From Adenophora triphylla var. japonica (taxonomy: Eukaryota > Streptophyta > Magnoliopsida > Asterales > Campanulaceae): a stretch of 64,000 nt of DNA. The notes below the pieces were generated by a model. It saw nothing but the letters and a program-made list of their open reading frames with translations, made no database searches and was not told the origin of the DNA. A program made the translations under genes and the position numbers. The stretch spans positions 434,001 to 498,000 of the forward strand of contig JAFEMH010000079.1 in the NCBI GenBank assembly GCA_022495995.1. Reading direction: 5' to 3'. Positions 37,175 to 50,340 of this stretch are shown here, piece after piece. How positions within the stretch are numbered: the stretch's first letter is position 1; every line of letters begins with the position of its first letter.

Positions 37175-39395
37175 TGTAACGACCCTAACCCTAGGCACAA
37201 TTTTAGTATAATATTATATGCTTTTAAAATTAATGTTAACTTTATGTGTTTATTTTATGTCTTTAAATTCTTATATTAAGATGAAATGGTTGGGAAATAG
37301 TTTAGAATCCTCATGGTTTTCTAGAGAAATAAAATAAAGCATTGGGGAAAGTATAATAATAGAAAATGAATAAAATGTGAAAGGAGGTTAAAGTATGTGG
37401 GATGAGGTATTTGAGTAGGAGGGTTTAATTCACCACCTTAGAACTTAGAGGACTAAATTGCCTAGTTTTGAAAGTCCTTGTTTAATGAGGGATGGGGGGC
37501 CATACCCATGAAATCCTCCCCTTCATTCCTTAGTCAAGGAAGCCCCATACTCCCTCTACCCTCCTCAATTTCTTTTCCTTCATTCTTCTTACTTCTTCCA
37601 TGGAAACCTCCCCATGAAAGCTTCACCTCCCAAATCATTCCCAAGTTGAATCCTTCTCCATTTTCAAATCCAAGAGTACTTTTGTGTTCCGGGTGAAGAG
37701 AGGAGCACATCTAGCTAAAAGAATCTTCATTTCATCTCACATTTGCTAGGTGAGTTGTTATGATTTCCCTTCTTATAAATGTTCATAAACTCTTTAATGT
37801 TGTTCTTGTTATATTGATGGTTGTTTCATGCTTTGGAAACCTTATAGGAGTTGAGTGATTTGGTAAATGAAATAGAATGAGATTATTGTTCTTGGAAGAT
37901 GATTTAGAGTGTATAAAATGGGTGGAAGATTTAGTAATAAATAATCTAGGTTTACATTATTTTGGGTTTACATGATTTATTATGAACCTTGTAAAGCTAG
38001 AAAATCCCTTTGGTGTTCATGAGTATAAAGAAGATTTAAAAGGAAAAGAAAAGTGGTAAAAGAGGAAAGTAGAAAATCTGGGTTGCTGGAACTCGCCTTG
38101 GGCGGTCGCCCATGGGTACATGTGCGGTCGCCCATGAGTCCAGTAACATCCCTTGCCTTGAAAATCCTCTTGGGCGGTCGCCCAAGAGGTATGAGCGGTC
38201 GCCCATCGTGGCAGTAAGTTGCCTTTCCTTTGAAACTCACTTGGGCGGTCGCCCAAGTGACATGGGCGGTCGCCCATGACCCCAGAAACCAACTTTGAAC
38301 CTGAACCAGAATTAGTTTAGTAAGCTTGATTGATCACTTATAAATTGTGACTCCTACTTGGTAAATTGAGCTTGAACCTTCATAGAGGCCTTATATCGTT
38401 GTATATTAACTATGTAGGGTGGGTTAATGATACCTTGTTACCTTACTTGATTATATATTTATTGATGGTGTTATACTTAGTGTATTCATTAATTGTTGCA
38501 CTATGATATTGATTGGACATGAGTATATTTTACCATGTGGCTATATTGTTTATCCCCTTTGTGGATTATATTTCAAGTAACTATTATGTGCTTGATAATT
38601 TGTTAATCAGCTGATGTTGGGGGTATAACATAATACGATCAATTATGGAAGTGTGACCTAATGTGATCGGATTATGTTATATCTGTGACTGTCCCCTCCT
38701 GTGGCCACAGGTTGGGGTTATAGCATCTGTATTGAGCCAAAAGCCTTACAGAGTTGCTACTATCTTATATGGTTCCCTGAGAAACGGGTCTTATAAGATG
38801 TGAGTATTGCTTAAGTAGCTCACCTAAGATTGGAGTATTATACCCAATGTTGTACGACTATTGTTCAGACGGGAAAAGGTAAACCAAGGTAATGAAAGGT
38901 GTTTACAGCTTTTCCAATGTGTTATATGCAACTTGTTATGTGTTGCATTTTATTTGGCATATTGTTGCATTCATAATAGCTTGCTGAGATTTATTCTCAC
39001 CCCTCTCCCTTTAATGTTTTTAGATCGCGAGACAGGCGGACCGGCCAAGTAAGGGCGGAAAGGAGTTTGGAAGTGAGCTTTTGGGTATTGTCGGGGTACA
39101 TTTAGGTTGGCGTAGAAAGTATATTTTGGTATAGTTCCTTCATGGAGTTTGTAATTATAAACTTTAATTTCTACGTTATTACCGATGTCTTTTGTAACCA
39201 AAACAGTGTAAAACTTTCAAAGTTGGTCAACTCCTCCTCCAAGGTGGAGAGGAGTGGAGTTATTTTGAAATGGTTATGTTAATGATGTTTATGTTTGAAA
39301 TTTAACTCAAAGTTTTAAAAGTGTTTGGAATTTTGGGTTAGTTTGAGGAGGCTCCAGCTCGGGACACGTGTAGGTTCCGGGTCGGGGTCCTCACA
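37175..39395 (+). repeat. 5' LTR of the Tekay element
   Basis: TGTAACGACCC to GGGTCCTCACA. It contains six GGGCGGTCGCCCA-type units in three pairs (38100-38277) and the CTGAGATTTATTCTCACC block at about 38983-39001. Short open frames within it are palindrome translations. Confidence 0.95.
38100..38277. repeat. Near-palindrome cluster GGGCGGTCGCCCA (six units)
   Basis: Three pairs, with 7-11 bp between the two units of a pair. Each pair ends with CAG within 10 bases. The outer bases form longer arms such as CTTGGGCGG and CCCAAG. The second LTR repeats it at 44879-45056. Confidence 0.92.
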
Positions 39396-39397
39396 GT

Positions 39398-39409
39398 TGG
39401 TATCAGAGC
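39398..39409 (+). other. Primer binding site of the Tekay element
   Basis: TGGTATCAGAGC two bases after the 5' LTR, complementary to initiator tRNA-Met, as usual for this lineage. Confidence 0.9.
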
Positions 39410-39451
39410 TCGGTTAGAGTTCTCGGGTAGAGTCTAGCTGAGTGAGAGTGT

Positions 39452-40480
39452 GTGATAACTGACGTCGAGTGTTTAATGCAGGAGTTTGTTCTAATGGCGG
39501 GAAATGATGGCGATCAGGATCGGGCTTTGGGTGATGCCGGTAATCCGAATGCCGCAATGATGGATATGTTCCGAGTGTTTCTACAGAATATGACAAATCA
39601 GAATCAAGGTAATGGACAACAACAAGAAGGTAGGCAAGGGCACCATGGTCTAGAGAAATTTGTGAAGATGTCTCCTCCTAGCTTCAACGGAGATCCGGAT
39701 CCGGTGAAGGCTGAGAGGTGGCTTGAAGCTATGAATAAGATTTTCGCGGCTATGGAGAGCTCGGATGCAGAAAAGGTGAGATGCGCCTTTTTCAAGTTGG
39801 AAGGACCCGCTGAGCACTGGTGGCAGGTAGTGAAGGATGGTTGGGATCGGGATTTGACACCGCAGACTTGGGAAAATTTCACACGTAAGTTTCGGGATCA
39901 TTTCGTTCCGATGGTGACTAGAGATAAGAAGGAGGTTGAGTTTCTGAAATTGGAGCAAGGGACGATGTCTATAGCACAGTATTCAGCCAAGTTTACGGAG
40001 TTAGCCCGATATTGTCCCCATTTGGTACCGGATGAACAGAGGCGTGTCTACAGGTTCGTGAAAGGCTTAAGGGTGGAGTTCCGGAAGCAGCTATTTACTC
40101 ATGACTTCGCCAACTTCCAAGCGGCTGTGAATATTGCGTACCGGATTGAGAATGATATCGAGGAGCAACGTGGTAAATCTGAAGGCGGAAACAGAAATAG
40201 ATTCCAAGGTCAAGGTTCGGGCGTAATGAGGGCAGCCAAGGACATTCACTCCGGGAGCAAATCGAGGAGGAAATGTGGCGACTCCGGCAAATCGTTCGAC
40301 TCCAGGTCAGTTTGGTGCAGTGTGTGGATATTGCAAGAAACCAGGGCATTCCGAGGACAAGTGTTAGAGCAAGCAAGGCCGATGTTTAGAGTGTGGGGCG
40401 ACAGGCCATTTCTGGAGGAATTGTCCCAAGTGGCAAAATAAGCAAGCTTCTGGTAGTGGTCAAGGGGGACAAGGTAGTGG
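39452..40480 (+). pseudogene. gag: Tekay gag with one frameshift and one stop
   Basis: The frame from 39452 carries the gag domain (SPPSFNGDPDPVKAERWLEA, KLEGPAEHWWQ, MVTRDKKEVEFLKLEQG). Near 40229 an extra base shifts the frame, and the two zinc knuckles (CGYCKKPGHSEDKC and [14 protein letters not shown]) continue in another frame, with a TAG at 40365-40367 between them. It is clearly homologous to the intact TR-GAG gag at 9164-10357. Confidence 0.88.
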
Positions 40481-40481
40481 T

Positions 40482-43400
40482 GTGAAGAGAGATGTTGACG
40501 GGAAACCCAAAGATAGAGTGCAAGGTCGAGTGTTTGCCTTGGGTCGAGGAGAGGTCGATCCCAATGCCGTTATTAGAGGTATAGTCCCTGTCTCGGGGGT
40601 TAAGGCCCGCATTCTTATAGATCCCGGGTCTTCCCATTCATTTGTGGCATCTCATTTTGCATTTTCATTGCATAAATTTCCTGAATCTATGCCTTATGTG
40701 TTGGAGGTCTCTACTCCTATGGGAGAGTGCCTTGCATCTTCTTTGATATATCGTGGTTGTGATGTGACTATATGTGGGCATGTATTGCCGGTGGATTTGG
40801 TCGAGTTACCAATCCGTGACTTTGATGTGATCCTTGGGATGGATTGGTTGAGTCAGTGTCATGCTATGGTAGACTGTCGTAGAAAGCGAGTCTCATTTGC
40901 TACGCCTGATGTGCCTACTTTTATATTTGATGCTGACAAATCTATGTTCGGTTTACATGTTATTTCTGCTTTAAAGGCTAGAAAGATGTTATCTAAGGGG
41001 TGTGCGGGTTACTTGGCTTATGTGGTAGATTCCAATAAGAAGTCTCCCGAGTTAGCTCATGTTCCGGTTGTGAATGAATTTAGTGATGTGTTTTCTAGCG
41101 AGTACTCTATGCCTCCGGATCGTGAGGTAGAGTTTTGTATTGACCTAGTGCCCGGTACCACCCCTATCTCTAAAGCACCTTATAGAATGGCTCCGGCCGA
41201 GTTAAAAGATTTGAAGGTCCAATTGCAAGAATTGCTAGACCGGGGTTTTATACGCCCAAGTGTGTCTCCTTGGGGAGCACCGGTTCTATTTGTTAGGAAG
41301 AAGGATGGTACCTTACGATTATGTATAGATTATCGTTTGTTGAACCAAGCCACTATAAAGAATAAGTATCCTCTTCCACACATAGATGATTTATTTGACC
41401 AACTCCAAGGTTCCGTTATCTACTCAAAACTTGATTTGAGAAGCGGATACCATCAGTTGAAGATTAGACCGGATGATATTGCCAAAACAGCTTTCTGAAC
41501 TAGATATGGTCACTATGAGTTTGTTGTGATGCCTTTTGGGTTGACTAATGCTCCAGCCGTGTTTATGGATATGATGAACCGTGTTTTCAAGCCCTATCTT
41601 GATAGTTTTGTGGTGGTATTCATAGACGACATCCTTGTATATTCTAAGTCCCGGGAAGATCATGAAAATCATTTGAGGATTGTCTTGTCAGTTCTTCGGG
41701 AGAAGCAGTTGTATGCCAAGTTCAGCAAGTGCGAGTTTTGGCTTGAGCAGGTTTCTTTCTTGGGGCATGTAGTGTCGCGTTCGGGAATTTCCGTGGATCC
41801 TTCGAAAATTGAAGTCGTGGTTAATTGGAAGCAACCTTCAACTGTGACTGAGGTTCGTAGTTTTCTTGGGTTGGCGGGGTATTACCGAAGGTTTATAGAG
41901 GGTTTTTCTCGGATTGCTACTCCGTTGACTAGATTGACTCGGAAAGATGTATCATTCATATGGGATTCCAAGTGTGAAGCAAGTTTTAATGAGTTGAAGA
42001 AGAGGTTGACGACGGCTCCTATTCTTACCCTTCCGGATGGTTGTGAGAATTTTGTGATCTATAGTTATGCCTCGAAGGCGGGTTTGGGTTGTGTCCTAAT
42101 GCAAAATGGGAAAGTTATTGCGTATGCCTCTAGGAAGTTATCACCGGCGGAACAGAATTACCCTACTCATGATATGGAATTGGCGGCGATCGTGTTTGCG
42201 TTACATAGGTGGAAGCATTACCTATATGGGGCGAAATTTGAGATATTCACCGACCATAAGAGTTTGAAATATTTGTTTACCCAGAAGGAGTTGAACAACC
42301 GACAAAGGAGATGGCTTGAGTTCTTGAAGGATTTTGATTGTGTAATTTCTTATCATCCGGGGAAGGCCAATGTGGTGGCGGATGCGATTAGCCGAAAGGC
42401 TTATGTGACAGCTTTGAGTACCAAAGAGTTGAGGAGTGAAGTATTACTTGCGAATGTGCGAGCCGTTCCTACATTGTATGGAGATTTGAAGGAAGCTCAA
42501 CAAGGTGATTCGGAGTTGAAGAAAATTTTAGATCAAGTGCAAGATGGGAAAGCCGGGGAATTTGCGTTGAATAGAGATGGGATTTTAACCTTCCAAGGGA
42601 GAATTTGCGTTCCTTCATTGCCGGAAATCAAGAGGCGTGTCTTAGAGGATGGCCATAAGTCCAAGTTTGCGATTCATCCGGGTAGTACGAAGATGTATCA
42701 AGACTTGAAGCGTGGGTATTGGTGGAATGGTATGAAGAGGGAAATTGCGGATTATGTATCTAAGTGTTTGACTTGTCAACAGATTAAGGCCGAACATCAG
42801 AGACCGGCGGGACTACTTCAACCATTGGATATTCCGGAGTGGAAATGGGAAGGGATCTCGATGGATTTTGTTTCGGGTTTGCCTCTTACCGCGAAGAAGA
42901 TGGATGCTATTTGGGTTATTGTGGATAGATTGACAAAGTCGACTCATTTTCTTCCGGTGTCAACCAAGTTTTCGTTAGAGAAGTTAGCTCAGCTATATAT
43001 GAAAGAGATTGTGAGACTTCACGGGGTTCCGGTTAGTATTGTTTCCGACAGGGATCCGAGATTTACTTCTAGATTTTGGAGAGCGTTGCATGAAGCCTTG
43101 GGTTCTAAATTGTGTTTTAGTACGGCGTTTCATCCTCAAACCGACGGTCAGTCCGAGAGAACTATTCAGATACTTGAGGATATGTTACGGGCTTGTGTGA
43201 TGGATTTCCAATTGTCGTGGGAAGATCATCTACCTTTAGTGGAGTTTGCCTACAACAACAGTTATCAGTCTAGTATCAAGATGGCTCCGTATGAGGCGTT
43301 GTATGGTAGGAAGTGTCGATCTCCGATGTGTTGGGACGAGGTTGGTGAAGCAAGACTTTGGGGCCCAGATTTGGTTAGAGATTCAACGAAGAATATCAAG

Positions 43401-43919
43401 GTGATTCGGGATAGATTGAAGACGGCTCAGAGTAGACAGAAAAGCTACGTCGACAATAGAAGACGGGATTTATCTTTTCAGGTTGGTGACTTTTTGTTCT
43501 TGAAGGTCTCTCCGAGGACGGGAATCAAAAGTTTTGGTAATAAGGGTAAATTGGCTCCAAGGTTCGTTGGTCCGTTTGAGATTCTAGAGAAGATTGGGGA
43601 TTTGGCTTACCGGTTGGCGTTACCTCCCTCATTTTCCTTACTCCATGATGTGTTTCATGTTTCTATGTTGAGAAAGTATTGTCACGATCCTTCCCATATT
43701 TTGAGTTCTCCCCCCGATGATGTTCAAGCGGACATCTCTTATGTTGAGGAACCGTTGAGAGTCTTAGAGTTCCAAGTTAAGGAGTTGAGGACTAAGAGTA
43801 TTCCGATAGTGAAGGTCCTATGGAAGAATCACACCGTTGAGGAAGCAACGTGGGAGCTAGAGTCGGAGATGAGAGCAAAATACCCTTGGTTGTTTGAACA
43901 TCCAAGTAAGTCTTTTTAA
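40482..43919 (+). pseudogene. pol: Tekay pol with one stop and a lost RNase H aspartate
   Basis: Protease ([16 protein letters not shown]), RT ([20 protein letters not shown]; catalytic [12 protein letters not shown]), RNase H, integrase with HHCC finger and D-D-E ([28 protein letters not shown]), and a C-terminal chromodomain-like region. A single TGA at 41496-41498 splits the 1146-codon frame inside RT; CGA to TGA is the likely change. In RNase H the motif reads [11 protein letters not shown], where the first catalytic Asp should be, because of a TAT codon at 42066-42068. Otherwise the frame is open to 43919. Confidence 0.93.
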
Positions 43920-43953
43920 AATTCGGAACGAAATTTCTTTAAGGGGGAGTGAG

Positions 43954-46173
43954 TGTAACGACCCTAACCCTAGGCACAATTTTAGTATAATATTATATGC
44001 TTTTAAAATTAATGTTAACTTTATGTGTTTATTTTATGTCTTTAAATTCTTATATTAAGATGAAATGGTTGGGAAATAGTTTAGAATCCTCATGGTTTTC
44101 TAGAGAAATAAAATAAAGCATTGGGAAAAGTATAATAATAGAAAAGGAATAAAATGTGAAAGGAGGTTAAAGTATGTGGGATGAGGTATTTGAGTAGGAG
44201 GGTTTAATTCACCACCTTAGAACTTAGAGGACTAAATTGCCTAGTTTTGAAAGTCCTTGTTTAATGAGGGATGGGGGGCCATACCCATGAAATCCTCCCC
44301 TTCATTCCTTAGTCAAGGAAGCCCCATACTCCCTCTACCCTTCTCAATTTCTTTTCCTTCATTCTTCTTACTTCTTCCATGGAAACCTCCCCATGAAAGC
44401 TTCACCTCCCAAATCATTCCCAAGTTGAATCCTTCTCCATTTTCAAATCCAAGAGTACTTTTGTGTTCCGGGTGAAGAGAGGAGCACATCTAGCTAAAAG
44501 AATCTTCATTTCATCTCACATTTGCTAGGTGAGTTGTTATGATTTCCCTTCTTATAAATGTTCATAAACTCTTTAATGTTGTTCTTGTTATATTGATGGT
44601 TGTTTCATGCTTTGGAAACCTTATAGGAGTTGAGTGATTTGGTAAATGAAATAGAATGAGATTATTGTTCTTGGAAGATGATTTAGAGTGTATAAAATGG
44701 GTGGAAGATTTAGTAATAAATAATCTAGGTTTACATTATTTTGGGTTTACATGATTTATTATGAACCTTGTAAAGCTATAAAATCCCTTTGGTGTTCATG
44801 AGTAAAAAGAAGATTTAAAAGGAAAAGAAAAGTGGTAAAAGAGGAAAGTAGAAAATCTGGGTTGCTGGAATTCGCCTTGGGCGGTCGCCCATGGGTACAT
44901 GTGCGGTCGCCCATGAGTCCAGTAACATCCCTTGCCTTGAAAATCCTCTTGGGCGGTCGCCCAAGAGGTATGAGCGGTCGCCCATCGTGGCAGTAAGTTG
45001 CCTTTCCTTTGAAACTCACTTGGGCGGTCGCCCAAGTGACATGGGCGGTCGCCCATGACCCCAGAAACCAACTTTGAACCCGAACCGAATTAGTTTAGTA
45101 AGCTTGATTGATCACTTATAAATTGTGACTCCTACTTGGTAAATTGAGCTTGAACCTTCATAGAGGCCTTATATCGTTGTATATTAACTATGTAGGGTGG
45201 GTTAATGATACCTTGTTACCTTACTTGATTATATATTTATTGATGGTGTTATACTTAGTGTATTCATTAATTGTTGCACTATGATATTGATTGGACATGA
45301 GTATATTTTACCATGTGGCTATATTGTTTATCCCCTTTGTGGATTATATTTCAAGTAACTATTATGTGCTTGATAATTTGTTAATCAGCTGATGTTGGGG
45401 GTATAACATAATACGATCAATTATGGAAGTGTGACCTAATGTGATCGGATTATGTTATATCTGTGACCGTCCCCTCCTGTGGCCACAGGTCGGGATTATA
45501 TCATCTGTATTGAGCCAAAAGCCTTACAGAGTTGCTACTATCTTATATGGTTTCCTGAGAAACGGGTCTTATAAGATGTGAGTATTGCTTAAGCAGCTCA
45601 CCTAAGATTGGAGTATTATACCCAATGTTGTACGACTATTGTTCAGACGGGAAAAGGTAAACCAAGGTAATGAAAGGTGTTTACAGCTTTTCCAATGTGT
45701 TATATGCAACTTGTTATGTGTTGCATTTTATTTGGCATATTGCTGCATTCATAATAGCTTGCTGAGATTTATTCTCACCCCTCTCCCTTTAATGTTTTTG
45801 GATCCCGAGACAGGCGGACCGGCCAAGTAAGGGCGGAAAGGAGTTTGGAAGTGAGCTTTTGGGTATTGTCGGGGTACATTTAGGTTGGCGTAGAAAGTAT
45901 ATTTTGGTATAGTTCCTTCATGGAGTTTGTAATTATAAACTTTAATTTCTACGTTATTACCGATGTCTTTTGTAACCAAAACAATGTAATACTTTCAAAG
46001 TTGGTCAACTCCTCCTCCAAGGTGGAGAGGAGTGGAGTTATTTTGAAATGGTTATGTTAATGATGTTTATGTTTGAAATTTAACTCAAAGTTTTAAAAGT
46101 GTTTGGAATTTTGGGTTAGTTTGAGGACGCTCCAGCTCGGGACACGTATAGGTTCCGGGTCGGGGTCCTCACA
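43954..46173 (+). repeat. 3' LTR of the Tekay element
   Basis: Collinear with 37175-39395 with about 1% differences. Palindrome cluster at 44879-45056. Confidence 0.95.
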
Positions 46174-46178
46174 CGCTT

Positions 46179-47528
46179 AGTGGGAGACGGGAAAACACAG
46201 CGGGTTGGTATAGATTGTGGTGAATGTTTAGCCCAGTGGTTAAACCTGCCACGATACGCACAATTTTGAGTATTTCTTTGTCTAAAGGTTGGTCGATTCA
46301 CCAGTTAGACGTAAAGAATGCTTTCCTGCATGGTGAGCTTTGGGAAACAGTTTATATGCATCAGCCAGTTGGGTTTCATGATAAGAGATTTACGAATCAT
46401 GTTTGCTTGCTTAAGAAGTCATTATATGGGCTAAAGCAGGCACCTCGGACGTGGTACAGACGGTTTGCAGATTTTATTTCCACTATTTGGTTTGTTCAGA
46501 GTAGGTCAGATCACTCTCTTTTTATTCTTCATCAGGGTGAGTCTATGGCATATCTTCTAGTGTATGTGGATGATATAATCTTGACTGCTTCTTTCGACGA
46601 TCTTCGGGTATCTATTATTGCTCGTTTAAGTGCTGAGTTTGCCATGAAGGACTTGGGTCCTCTCATTTATTTTCTTGGGATTGCTGTTTCTCGTCATAAT
46701 GGGATCTTGTTTCTATCTCAACGAAAGTATGCAGCTGAGATTATTGAGCGGGCAGGGATGTCCTCATGTAAACCTTCGCTTACTCCTGTTGACACAAAGC
46801 CGAATCTTGGGGTCTCTTCGGCTGGCCCTCTATTCTCGGATCCGACTCTTTATAGGAGCTTGGCTGGAGCATTACAGTATCTAACATTTACCCGTCCGGA
46901 CATACAGTATGCTATTCAGCAAGTTTGCTTATTTATGCATGCACCACAGGAGGAACACATGCAAGCAATTAAGCGAATCATTCAATACATACATGGTACG
47001 CTTGAGTTTGGTCTTTATCTCTATCCTTCAACTACTTCCACTCTTGTATCCTATACAGATGCCGATTGGGCAGGATGCCCGGATACGAGACGCTCTACTT
47101 CCGGATATTGTGTGTTCCTTGGGGACAACCTTATTTCGTGGTCAGCCAAAAGGCATGCTATCTTATTTCGGTCTAGTGCTGAGGTCGAGTATCGTGGGGT
47201 GGCCAACGTTGTTTCCGAATCGTGTTGGCTACGAAACTTATTATTGGAACTCAAATGTCCGATCCATCGCGCTACTATTGTATATTGTGATAATGTTAGT
47301 GCCGTTTAGCTCTCGGGAAATCCAGTTCAGCATCAACGCACTAAACATGTGGAGATGGACATACATTTTGTTCGGGACAAGGTCGCAAAGGGCGAGGTCC
47401 GAGTCTTACATATACCGTCCCGTCATCAGATTGCGGACATATTTACTAAGGGGCTGCCTTTGGTTCTATTTGAGAATTTTCGCGACAGTCTTAGCGTACG
47501 TTCTCCTCCCGCTTCGACTGTGGGGGAG
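46179..47528 (+). pseudogene. pol: Copia RT and RNase H, second half
   Basis: Continues the RT cut at 37174. QLDVKNAFLHGELWETVYMH, LKKSLYGLKQAPRTWYRRF and an intact YVDDIILTASF are visible, then RNase H (YTDADWAGCPDTRRSTSGYC and SSAEVEYRGVANVVSESCWL). A stop near 47310 and a small frame change split RNase H; 47349-47534 carries its end (VEMDIHFVRDKV and HQIADIFTKGLP). Confidence 0.9.
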
Positions 47529-47728
47529 TGTTAGAATATCCCTAATACTTAGGGATATCTTTTATATATTATAAATATTCTAGTGAATATCTCATTGTAT
47601 TTGAGTAGAGATCAATTACCGTAGATAGGTAGAATTAGTTCCTAGAATTATGGCCCAAGTAAATCACTTTGTAAAATATATTTATACGATTTATGTAAAT
47701 GAGAAAAGTTACGGAGTAAACTCTTTTA
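47529..47728 (+). repeat. 3' LTR of the plus copia
   Basis: Six differences from 33969-34168. Preceded by PPT TGTGGGGGAG. Confidence 0.92.
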
Positions 47729-47891
47729 TGAACGATGAAAATGAAGCAGCAGAAGGAGTAATAAAATCGGCTGACCTATCCTGAGGACCTAAGTAAAAGG
47801 GAGAATTATATTCGATTTTAGGAGTATTATTGATGATAGCATCGTTTCCCGTCATGGATTTAGACTTGTGTATGATGCCGCTCTGATACCA

Positions 47892-48223
47892 TGTAGAAAA
47901 TCAATTTAGGGTTTTCCCAAAACTTGTTATTCTCATTGATCAACTTTGAATATATAGGTTACAAATAAAAATAAGGAAAGAGTTTTATTCTCATAAGGAG
48001 AATCAATCACTAAACACAAGCCAAAACAGAATTTAGGAAACTGAATCGCCAAATTTTACGGGCCTGAGCGGTCGCCCACTTGTACAGCGGTTTCCGTGTT
48101 GTTGAGAGTTGGGGCTGGGCGGTCGCCCACTTGGCCTGGACGGTCGCCCACTTGTACAGTCGTTTTTGTATTGTTGAGATTTGGAGCTGGGCGGTCGCCC
48201 ACTTGTACAGCCGATTCTTCACA
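47892..48223 (-). repeat. 5' LTR of the minus copia (332 bp)
   Basis: Bounded by PBS GCTCTGATACCA (47880-47891, reverse) and the TTCTTCACA end. It contains four GGGCGGTCGCCCAC-type units at 48065-48202, the same motif as the Tekay LTR. 47734-47891 is the short gag leader. Confidence 0.8.
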
Positions 48224-48580
48224 AGAACCAATGTGTTGGTTTGTTCCGATTCCAAATTTCTATAGAACCGATCGATGTATTGGTTCTAGTTCGTTCTGGT
48301 TCCATGATTTTTGTACTAAAAATTGTTAGCGTTAAGTCTGCACCTCAAACTAGCAGTGAGCCATTGAATACCTCCATTGCTGATGGCCTGACAACAGAAC
48401 AATGAAATAAAGCAGGCTGCCTAGAATCAAGAATAAGCCTCTTTGTAATGCATAATCTGAAAAATTATAACTATTTTGCATAGTGCAGATGTCTTGTTTC
48501 TAAATAATCTATGTACAAAAAACAAGTAGTTCCTTAGATAAATAGCAATTGTATAAATCTCTCTTCGACGAATCCTTCAC
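48224..48580. other. Spacer between the retrotransposon nest and actin
   Basis: 48224-48310 contains GGTTC/GAACC-rich sequence typical of decayed hAT ends. The rest is AT-rich and probably holds the actin 3' UTR on the minus strand. No gene seen. Confidence 0.4.
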
Positions 48581-49970
<1,390 letters not shown>

Positions 49971-50340
49971 TTCTCAATGTGTACTGGGAAAAAGGTACCA
50001 TTATCATGTTCAATGGTGGAGTAAAAATCCATGGCGTAATCTTAAAACACCATTAGTAAAAAGTCAACTCCTGGTAATGTTTCTTATTCTTGTTCTTCTA
50101 TGTTTTTTTTTTATTGATGAATCCAAAAGTTCAAAAACAACACTAACAAAGAGAGAATCAATTGAAACTGTTAAGAAGATAACCCGAAAATTTTGAACAA
50201 AGTTCAGATGCTAAAGAAGATTTTAGCCCATGGCTTAAGAAGACAGTACTAAACAGATCAAACAGAAGCATACCTGATGTTGGAAAGATCTAAATTGAAT
50301 TAACAGAAGAAGCAGAAGCAGCAATTACAGGGACACTCCA
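49971..50340 (-). promoter_or_regulatory. Actin 5' leader with leader intron
   Basis: On the minus strand an intron with donor CAG|GTATGC (at 50274/50273) and acceptor CCCAG|TAC (at 49984/49983) leaves 13 untranslated bases before the ATG. Plant actins usually have such a leader intron about ten bases before the start, and it commonly enhances expression. No convincing TATA box was seen further upstream. Confidence 0.65.

Larger units (their letters stand above)
37175..46173 (+). mobile_element. Tekay-type chromovirus (Ty3/gypsy), nearly complete
   Basis: LTRs 37175-39395 and 43954-46173 (2.22 kb each), TSD CGCTT (37170-37174 and 46174-46178), PBS TGGTATCAGAGC at 39398-39409 and PPT AAGGGGGAGTGAG at 43941-43953. 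By eye the LTRs differ at roughly 25 positions (about 1%), younger than the copia it split. Gag and pol have only a few disabling changes. Confidence 0.95.
33969..47728 (+). mobile_element. Ty1/copia element, plus strand, split by a Tekay element
   Basis: LTRs of 200 bp at 33969-34168 and 47529-47728, TSD TGAAC (33964-33968 and 47729-47733), PBS TGGTATCAGAGCC at 34169 and PPT TGTGGGGGAG at 47519. Without the inserted Tekay it is about 4.75 kb, the normal copia length. LTRs differ at six sites by eye (3%). Order is gag, protease, integrase, RT, RNase H. Confidence 0.92.
28551..48223 (-). mobile_element. Ty1/copia element, minus strand, heavily interrupted
   Basis: LTRs are at 47892-48223 (5') and up to 28790 (3'). 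Parts of the body are 28791-31319, 33481-33968 and 47734-47891. PBS GCTCTGATACCA at 47880-47891 is the reverse of TGGTATCAGAGC; the PPT is at 28791-28799. The coding sequence is disabled throughout. It hosts a reversed gypsy-LTR fragment and a second copia element. Confidence 0.85.

Noticed and set aside
37980..38292. Minus-strand frames with repeated GDRP/WATAQ peptides
   Set aside because: Translations of the GGGCGGTCGCCCA cluster within the Tekay LTR, also seen at 44759-45071 and 48010-48255.
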